Shown: piece after piece, positions 14,664 through 19,290 of the stretch | Layout: each line of letters opens with the position of its first letter | Numbering within the stretch: the first letter of the stretch is position 1 | NCBI GenBank assembly: GCA_964614375.1 | Contig: CAZTLI010000047.1 | Location: 1-19,290, forward strand | Source: CAZTLI01 sp964614375 | GTDB lineage: Bacteria; Chloroflexota; Anaerolineae; Aggregatilineales; Phototrophicaceae | Direction: 5' to 3' | Length of the DNA stretch: 19,290 nucleotides | Position numbers and translations under genes: made by a program | Notes under the pieces: generated by a model | Seen by the model: the letters and a program-made list of their open reading frames with translations, nothing else | Told to the model about the DNA's origin: nothing | The model's database searches: none

Positions 14664-16090
14664 TACGAAAATTTGTGGTGCTGTTCAGTGTGTTGATGTG
14701 GGTAGTGCCGCTTTCGTTACAGCGTGTCGAAGCCCAGGTGTTTGATGCGCCGCTGGTGGTCTATCGCGATGGCAATCTCTATGCGCTGTATGACGATGGA
14801 CGCGAACAGCAGTTGACAGACCGTTCACCCGCACAAATACAGGCGACGTGGCTTGATCGTTCTCATGCTTTGATGTCACCCGATGGGCGCTATCTGGCCT
14901 ATGCTGATGTGGTGGAATTTTATGCCGATGCGTGGAATAACGGGTTGCTCGGCAACATTGGCGATTTCCTGCGCGATATTTATGTGATAGACCTGACAAC
15001 AGGACGCCCCCTTCAGGTCACACGCCAGCAGTCCGATGCGGCTTATGACCGACCTGAAACGCTCATCTATCATGCGCTGCTGGGCGGACGCAGTGCTAGC
15101 TGGTCGCCAGATGGCACACAACTGGCGTTCTATGAACGGCGCGGCAGCTGCGAAAATGTGGACGATTATTGCCATCGCATTGTCGTGTTTGATGCGACCA
15201 CTGGCGAATCGCGGGTCATCGCGCAAGACGTTTATGACCGTATCTCGGTGTGGTTATGGACAGAAAATGGTCTGCTGATCGGTTCGACGCTGGTAGACCC
15301 GGCGGATGGTACGGTTCTAACAGAGACCTATTACAATTCGGGATATGTGCCGCGCTATGCTTTGCAATACGAAGGGCGTGACTATCTCATCGGTGGTGTG
15401 CTGGGCTTTCCGAATCGCGACGGTGATTTGTGGTATTTATTTGATGTGCAAACGGGCGACTACTACCGGACGACGGCTTATGTGACGGTGGTCAGCGCGG
15501 CGGCGCGGGAAACATCGCTGCTGCTGGTCGATTATGACAATGATACCCGTCCGCGCGCGGTCTATGATGCGGCGGGGAATTGGGTTGCGTCTCCACCGCA
15601 GGGGCCGCCCTATGCGTTTGATTACATGCTGTCGCTGGATGGCACACAATATGCCTATTCGCTGACCGAAGGCGGCGGGTCTGTCGTGGGTGATGCGCGT
15701 GGCGCGGAAGTCCAATTAGATGCTGCTGCCGAAGTTGTGGCGTGGGGCACACCCGTTTATACGCTGTTCCATCCTGACCGCCCGGTTGTGCTCGAACCGA
15801 CGCTTGACCCGTATACGCAAGATGCCTGTGGCACGCTGCCACCTGTAGCATTGACGCCCGGTGGTGAGGGACGGGTGCTGCCCGGTTCGCCCAACCGCGT
15901 CCGTAGTGTACCCCGTTTAGAAGCGCCTATTGTGAGTAATATTCCCGCTGGCGAGACGTTTATGGTGTTGGCAGGGCAGCAGCATGTGTGTGGCGACGGT
16001 CTGCGCTGGGTGCGGGTCGCGTATGAAGGCGTCATCGGGTGGACGGCGGAAGGCGTTGATCGTGATGTGTTCTTAGAGCCGGTGAATTAG
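14660..16090 (+). CDS. Secreted beta-propeller protein with C-terminal bacterial SH3 domain
   Basis: 476 residues. GTG start overlapping the previous stop by 4 nt. Signal peptide 1-25 (RK, hydrophobic core VVLFSVLMWVVPLSL, then VEA before Q). PD40/TolB-like blades follow: LMSPDGRYLAYADV, ASWSPDGTQLAFYERRG, and later VVYRDGN/LYALYDDG and LSLDGTQYAYSLTEGG. From about residue 400 a bacterial SH3 domain follows: NRVRSVPRLEAPIVSNIPAG, then ETFMVLAG, LRWVRVAYEGVIGWT and a final FLEPVN. These are the typical R-x-x-P-(x)n-V-x-x-I-P-A-G and W-V-x-V-x-Y-x-G-x-x-G-W motifs. Such extracellular modules usually bind cell wall or protein ligands. Two cysteines in the GSC...DYC segment could form a disulfide. 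Its partner or ligand is unknown. Confidence 0.82.
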   Translation: MIRKFVVLFSVLMWVVPLSLQRVEAQVFDAPLVVYRDGNLYALYDDGREQQLTDRSPAQIQATWLDRSHALMSPDGRYLAYADVVEFYADAWNNGLLGNIGDFLRDIYVIDLTTGRPLQVTRQQSDAAYDRPETLIYHALLGGRSASWSPDGTQLAFYERRGSCENVDDYCHRIVVFDATTGESRVIAQDVYDRISVWLWTENGLLIGSTLVDPADGTVLTETYYNSGYVPRYALQYEGRDYLIGGVLGFPNRDGDLWYLFDVQTGDYYRTTAYVTVVSAAARETSLLLVDYDNDTRPRAVYDAAGNWVASPPQGPPYAFDYMLSLDGTQYAYSLTEGGGSVVGDARGAEVQLDAAAEVVAWGTPVYTLFHPDRPVVLEPTLDPYTQDACGTLPPVALTPGGEGRVLPGSPNRVRSVPRLEAPIVSNIPAGETFMVLAGQQHVCGDGLRWVRVAYEGVIGWTAEGVDRDVFLEPVN

Positions 16091-16112
16091 GTCAGTGGGT
16101 GGAGGCGTTGTG

Positions 16113-16706
16113 ATGGGTGTTGGTGAGATCGCAATCATTTTTCTGGTATTAATCGTCGCACTGGCGTTGTATCTCGCATACCGTAATACGTCAGCGCAGC
16201 ACAGCGATACGCTGGTCGCTGCCGAAATCGACTGGAATGCAGTTGGCGATGCCGAAGTTCAGGACGCCATCGCACACGGACGTAAGATTAACGCCATCAA
16301 ACGCTATCGAGAACTCACCGGCGTCGGCCTGAAAGAGGCCAAAGACGCGATTGAGTATGCTATTGGCAATCCTGACGCCGCTGAGTCCAAAGTTCGCAGC
16401 AGCGGCAGCAGTCTATCCGACGCCGGACTGCGTGATCTGATTGACGAAGGCGACATCGTGAAAGCGATAGAGGTGTATCAACAATTCGCGGGCGTAGATT
16501 ACTACACAGCGAAAGCCGCAGTCGAAGACCTTGAGCGCGAGATGCGTCTGGGCGATGCACCAGCGACAGGTAATGTCAATGATGATGCCGAATTACAGGC
16601 ACTCATGGCAGCGGGCAACAAAATTAACGCCATCAAACGCTATCGTGAACTCACCGGTGTCGGCCTGAAAGAGGCCAAAGACGCGATTGATAGGATTGAT
16701 GGATAG
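16113..16706 (+). CDS. Membrane-anchored protein with three ribosomal L7/L12 C-terminal-type repeats
   Basis: 197 residues. N-terminal transmembrane helix IAIIFLVLIVALALYLAY (about 6-23), then three repeats of the L7/L12 C-terminal domain core. Repeats 1 and 3 read KINAIKRYRELTGVGLKEAK, matching the ribosomal K-(I/V)-x-V-I-K-x-(V/I)-R-x-x-T-G-L-G-L-K-E-A-K motif. Repeat 2 (DIVKAIEVYQQFAGVDYYTAK) is diverged. In the ribosome this domain recruits GTPase factors. Stand-alone membrane versions are of unknown role. The ATG at 16113 is preferred over the GTG at 16095 because GGAGG lies 7 nt before it. Repeats 1 and 3 are nearly identical in DNA. It lies 22 nt after the propeller-SH3 gene and 21 nt before the next. 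Confidence 0.82.
   Translation: MGVGEIAIIFLVLIVALALYLAYRNTSAQHSDTLVAAEIDWNAVGDAEVQDAIAHGRKINAIKRYRELTGVGLKEAKDAIEYAIGNPDAAESKVRSSGSSLSDAGLRDLIDEGDIVKAIEVYQQFAGVDYYTAKAAVEDLEREMRLGDAPATGNVNDDAELQALMAAGNKINAIKRYRELTGVGLKEAKDAIDRIDG
16284..16355 (+). repeat. 72-bp direct repeat, copy 1 (L7/L12-type repeat)
   Basis: Codons for KINAIKRYRELTGVGLKEAK and DAIE. It differs from the copy at 16620-16691 at 4 of 72 positions, and three of those are silent. The flanking coding sequence is much more diverged. Confidence 0.9.
16620..16691 (+). repeat. 72-bp direct repeat, copy 2 (L7/L12-type repeat)
   Basis: Second copy of the near-identical segment, 336 bp after the first and in the same frame. Only the last codon (GAG to GAT) changes the protein. 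Confidence 0.9.
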
Positions 16707-16727
16707 GTAAATGTGCAGGAGGTATCA

Positions 16728-16943
16728 ATGGCTGCAAAGTCGTATGAAGATCAGATACTGGATCAGATTCGTAAACTCGACAACCACCGGCAGCGACAAG
16801 TATTGGAATTCGCGCGAACGCTAGGCACTCGTCCACGCGGCATATCCGGGCGTGAAGCCATCGCAGTCGCGAATAAACTGAACTTTAATTCTGACGATCT
16901 CTTACGAATGAAGGCTGCCATAGAAGATGCTTGTGAATCATGA
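16728..16943 (+). CDS. Small DUF2281/antitoxin-like protein
   Basis: 71 residues from the ATG at 16728, which has AGGAGGT 4 nt before it; an in-frame GTG at 16713 lacks this. The N-terminal half, YEDQILDQIRKLDNHRQRQVLEFARTL, follows the 'x-x-ILxxIxxLxxxxQxxVLxFxxxL' pattern of DUF2281 and VapB-type antitoxins. The C-terminal half has a second helix LNFNSDDLLRMKAAIEDACE, often the toxin-binding part in such pairs. No PIN-domain toxin follows. The stop overlaps an ATG (TCATGA at 16938-16943) that opens only a 6-codon frame. It may be an orphan antitoxin or a regulator. It sits 21 nt after the L7/L12-repeat gene. Confidence 0.6.
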   Translation: MAAKSYEDQILDQIRKLDNHRQRQVLEFARTLGTRPRGISGREAIAVANKLNFNSDDLLRMKAAIEDACES

Positions 16944-16952
16944 AAAATCCCA

Positions 16953-16986
16953 CTCTGTGACCTTTGTGTCCTCTGTGGTTAAAAAA
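16953..16986 (+). other. Short intergenic element with three 9-nt repeats
   Basis: CTCTGTGAC, CTTTGTGTC and CTCTGTGGT stand in tandem, followed by TAAAAAA. From memory, strings like this (x-TTTGTGTCCTCTGTGGTT) recur between genes in many bacterial genomes, including Chloroflexota, but I cannot check that here. The remaining sequence up to metH (16987-17166) shows no recognised riboswitch or strong promoter. Confidence 0.35.
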
Positions 16987-17166
16987 TGCTTTACATAGAT
17001 TAAGTGAGCACAACCATGACCAAGCGCAAACACCTTGAACCCGACCCGAATCCGTGAGATGAACCGTTCATCCCGCGATAATTAAAATGACACATTTCGA
17101 CTGACCCCTAAATGGGCAGCTAGTGACACGACCAATCAGCAAACGAAGTACGGAGAAAGACACCGG

Positions 17167-19290
17167 ATGACGATACCGAAAACACAAGAACGCACATTCA
17201 GCAATCGCCGCTATCTGGACGCGATAGACGACCATGTAGTTATTTTCGATGGCGCGATGGGCACAAGTTTGCAGGGCTACACACTCACGGCTGATGATTA
17301 TGGCGGCGAACAATATGAGGGGTGTGTGGATTATCTCTCGGTCACACGCCCGGACATCGTGGAAGCCGTTCACGCCTCGTTTCTGGCGGTGGGCAGCGAA
17401 GTAGTCGAGACCAACACCTTTCGCGGCAACCGCCTGACATTGGGTGAATATGGACTTGGCGAACGCACGCTGGAAATCAATCGGGCAGCGGCACAGCTTG
17501 CGCGGCGCGTTTGTGACCAGTTTGAGCGTGAAACAGGCATTCCGCGCTTTGTAGCGGGCAGCATGGGGCCAAGTGGCAAGCTGCCCAGCGGCGATGACCC
17601 GGATTTGAGCAATATCACGTTCGACGAACTGGCGGACATCTTCTATGAACAGGCGCAAGGATTGGTCGAAGGTGGCGCCGACCTGCTGCTATTGGAGACC
17701 AGTCAGGACATTCTGGAAGTGAAAGCGGCTGTCGTCGGCATCAATCGCTATTTTGAAGACAGTGGCAGCCGCATCCCGCTTCAGGCGCAGATTACACTCG
17801 ATGTCAGCGGACGGATGCTGTTCGGGACAGACATCGCCGCCGCACTGACGACGCTGGAAAGCCTGCCGATAGATGTGCTCGGCATGAACTGCTCGACCGG
17901 GCCGGAGTACATGCGCGCGCCCATTCAATATCTGGTCGAACATAGTTCGCTGCCGATTAGTGTGCTGCCGAATGCCGGGCTGCCGATTAACGTCGATGGC
18001 GAGGCGGTGTATCCGATGGAGCCAGACCCCTTCAGCGAGATGGTCAGCGAATTTGCGCGCTGGGGTGTGAGCGTCGTCGGCGGCTGCTGTGGGACGCGGC
18101 CTGAACATCTGGATAAGCTCTATCGCAAAGTACATGGTCATGCCTATCAGGATTTGTTGGCGGGCAATGCGACGCGGCAAAAGCCCAAACCACGCACACC
18201 CGAACACGAACCACAGGCTTCCAGCGGTATGACGGCGACCAAAATGATGCAAAATCCCGGCCCGACGATGATTGGCGAACGGGTCAATAGTCAGGGCAGC
18301 CGCAAGGTCAAACAACTGCTGCTCGAAGACGATTATGACAGCATCGTGCAGATCGCCGTCGGACAGGTCGAACGCGGCGCGCACATGCTGGATGTGTGTG
18401 TGGCCTTGACCGAACGCGACGACGAAAAAGAGCAGATGGAAAAGGTCGTTAAAAAGCTGGCGATGGCTGTCGAAGTCCCGTTGATTATCGACACGACCGA
18501 GGCCGATGTCGCCGAGGCTGCGCTGGCGCTGTATCCCGGACGCGGCATCATCAACGGCAACAATCTCGAAAATGGACGTGAACGCATCGACCGGATATTG
18601 CCCATCGTTAAAAAACATGGCGCGGCAGTGCTGTCCATGACGATTGACGAAGTCGGTATGGCCCATACCCGCGATAAAAAGGTGGAAATCGCCCAACGTA
18701 TCACTGACATCGCCATCAATGATTATGGTCTGCAACCCGAAGACCTGATTTTTGACACACTGACCTTTCCGCTGACGACCGGGCAGGAAGAACTGCGGAA
18801 CGATGCGGTCGAAACTATCGAAGCCATCCGCCTGATTAAGCAGCAGATTCCCGGCGTGATGACGGCGTTGGGCGTCAGCAATGTGTCGTTCGGGGTGACT
18901 CCGGCGGCGCGCGGCGTGTTGAACAGCGTGTTCCTCTATCACGCGGTCAAAGCCGGGCTGGATATGGCGATTGTCAATCCGGTGCATATCACGCCCTACA
19001 GCGAAATCCCGGATGATCAGCGCAAAATCGCCGAAGACCTGATTTTCAACAGTGACCCGGACGCCCTGCCGCGTTTTATCCAGTATTTTGAGCAAAATCA
19101 GGTGCAGGTTAGTGGGGCAGAGGTCGAAGACCCGACCAAAGACATGACCAGCGAACAGGCGCTGCACTGGCAAATCGTCCATCGCAAAAAAGAAGGTGTC
19201 GAAGCCCTGATTGACGACTGCCTGACGCGGCAAGACCCGGTCGGCGTGCTGAATAATGTGCTGCTGCCCGCCATGAAAGAAGTCGGCGAC
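17167..19290 (+). CDS. metH: Cobalamin-dependent methionine synthase, N-terminal 708 residues (partial)
   Basis: An open frame from the ATG at 17167 to the window edge (708 codons, no stop). MetH moves the methyl group of 5-methyltetrahydrofolate to homocysteine through cobalamin. Homocysteine domain, about 15-325: FDGAMGTSLQ (27-36), ETNTFRGN (81-88), GSMGPSGKLP (131-140), and the zinc ligands C242 in MNCSTGPE and C307/C308 in GGCCGT. Pterin domain from about 367: PTMIGERVNSQGSRK, then LDVCVAL, PLIIDTTEADV, IINGNNLENG and ALGVSNVSFGV. The helical cobalamin-cap domain has begun by the edge (VLLPAMKEVGD). The B12-binding Rossmann domain and the activation domain lie outside. GGAGAA about 10 nt upstream serves as ribosome site. 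It is the last gene of the plus-strand run headed by the SAM riboswitch. Confidence 0.95.
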   Translation, partial: MTIPKTQERTFSNRRYLDAIDDHVVIFDGAMGTSLQGYTLTADDYGGEQYEGCVDYLSVTRPDIVEAVHASFLAVGSEVVETNTFRGNRLTLGEYGLGERTLEINRAAAQLARRVCDQFERETGIPRFVAGSMGPSGKLPSGDDPDLSNITFDELADIFYEQAQGLVEGGADLLLLETSQDILEVKAAVVGINRYFEDSGSRIPLQAQITLDVSGRMLFGTDIAAALTTLESLPIDVLGMNCSTGPEYMRAPIQYLVEHSSLPISVLPNAGLPINVDGEAVYPMEPDPFSEMVSEFARWGVSVVGGCCGTRPEHLDKLYRKVHGHAYQDLLAGNATRQKPKPRTPEHEPQASSGMTATKMMQNPGPTMIGERVNSQGSRKVKQLLLEDDYDSIVQIAVGQVERGAHMLDVCVALTERDDEKEQMEKVVKKLAMAVEVPLIIDTTEADVAEAALALYPGRGIINGNNLENGRERIDRILPIVKKHGAAVLSMTIDEVGMAHTRDKKVEIAQRITDIAINDYGLQPEDLIFDTLTFPLTTGQEELRNDAVETIEAIRLIKQQIPGVMTALGVSNVSFGVTPAARGVLNSVFLYHAVKAGLDMAIVNPVHITPYSEIPDDQRKIAEDLIFNSDPDALPRFIQYFEQNQVQVSGAEVEDPTKDMTSEQALHWQIVHRKKEGVEALIDDCLTRQDPVGVLNNVLLPAMKEVGD

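Noticed and set aside
17016..17081. Small ORF MTKRKHLEPDPNP continued past a TGA by DEPFIPR
   Set aside because: It was considered as a second Sec gene because the genome may decode TGA, but there is no Cys or redox motif and no downstream hairpin, and the total is only 22 codons.
16987..17166. Cobalamin or second SAM riboswitch directly before metH
   Set aside because: None of the conserved blocks of either class could be found in this stretch.
17689..19233. 514-codon minus-strand ORF
   Set aside because: It lies wholly opposite metH, whose sense frame shows clear homocysteine and pterin domain motifs. The minus frame is rich in His, Arg and Asp in no known pattern.

Overview
The window looks like a moderately GC-rich scaffold from an uncultured Chloroflexota-type bacterium (Anaerolineae-like). 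This is an inference from gene content: a fused transaldolase/glucose-6-phosphate isomerase, secreted beta-propeller proteins with SPDG repeats and a bacterial SH3 tail, a Thr/Pro-linker secreted C-terminus, a membrane protein built from ribosomal L7/L12-type C-terminal repeats, and a CofE-type ligase. A 10-N assembly gap lies at 11087-11096. No rRNA, tRNA, CRISPR array or transposase was seen.

Left part (1-3730), mostly minus strand. After the tail of a secreted protein (1-90, +) come, in transcription order from the right: a nitrilase-superfamily protein whose catalytic Cys is Gly; a small two-helix membrane protein ending at a clear terminator; then an AhpD-type peroxidase, a short GNAT protein and a CofE-like gamma-glutamyl ligase. 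The peroxidase is the standout. It appears as two ORFs split by one in-frame TGA that sits exactly where the second Cys of the AhpD signature E-x11-C-x2-C-x3-H should be, with a hairpin just downstream. It is best read as one selenoprotein (CxxU).

Middle part (3956-11283). A secreted beta-propeller protein converges on a xylulokinase gene with 1 bp between the stops. Diverging from xylB are two tandem paralogous STAS/SpoIIAA-like small proteins. The second has its own good promoter and overlaps rpiB by 4 nt, and the tal-pgi fusion follows. Xylulokinase, ribose-5-phosphate isomerase B, transaldolase and glucose-6-phosphate isomerase form a pentose/hexose-phosphate interconversion module.

Right part (11284-19290), all plus strand. 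A TTGACA-N17-TATCAT promoter leads into a SAM-I type riboswitch. Its expression platform is readable: a 7-bp antiterminator competes both with aptamer helix P1 and with a terminator whose 3' arm is the Shine-Dalgarno of the next gene (TTG start, DinB/ClbS-like). A close-packed row of mostly unrecognised genes follows: a polytopic membrane protein, a 23-codon ORF, two helical proteins, a protein with a decayed P-loop, a secreted propeller-SH3 protein, a membrane-anchored L7/L12-repeat protein and a small antitoxin-like protein. The row ends at cobalamin-dependent methionine synthase metH, which runs off the window. A SAM switch at the head of a run that ends in metH is metabolically coherent, but co-transcription across the 223-nt gap before metH is not shown.
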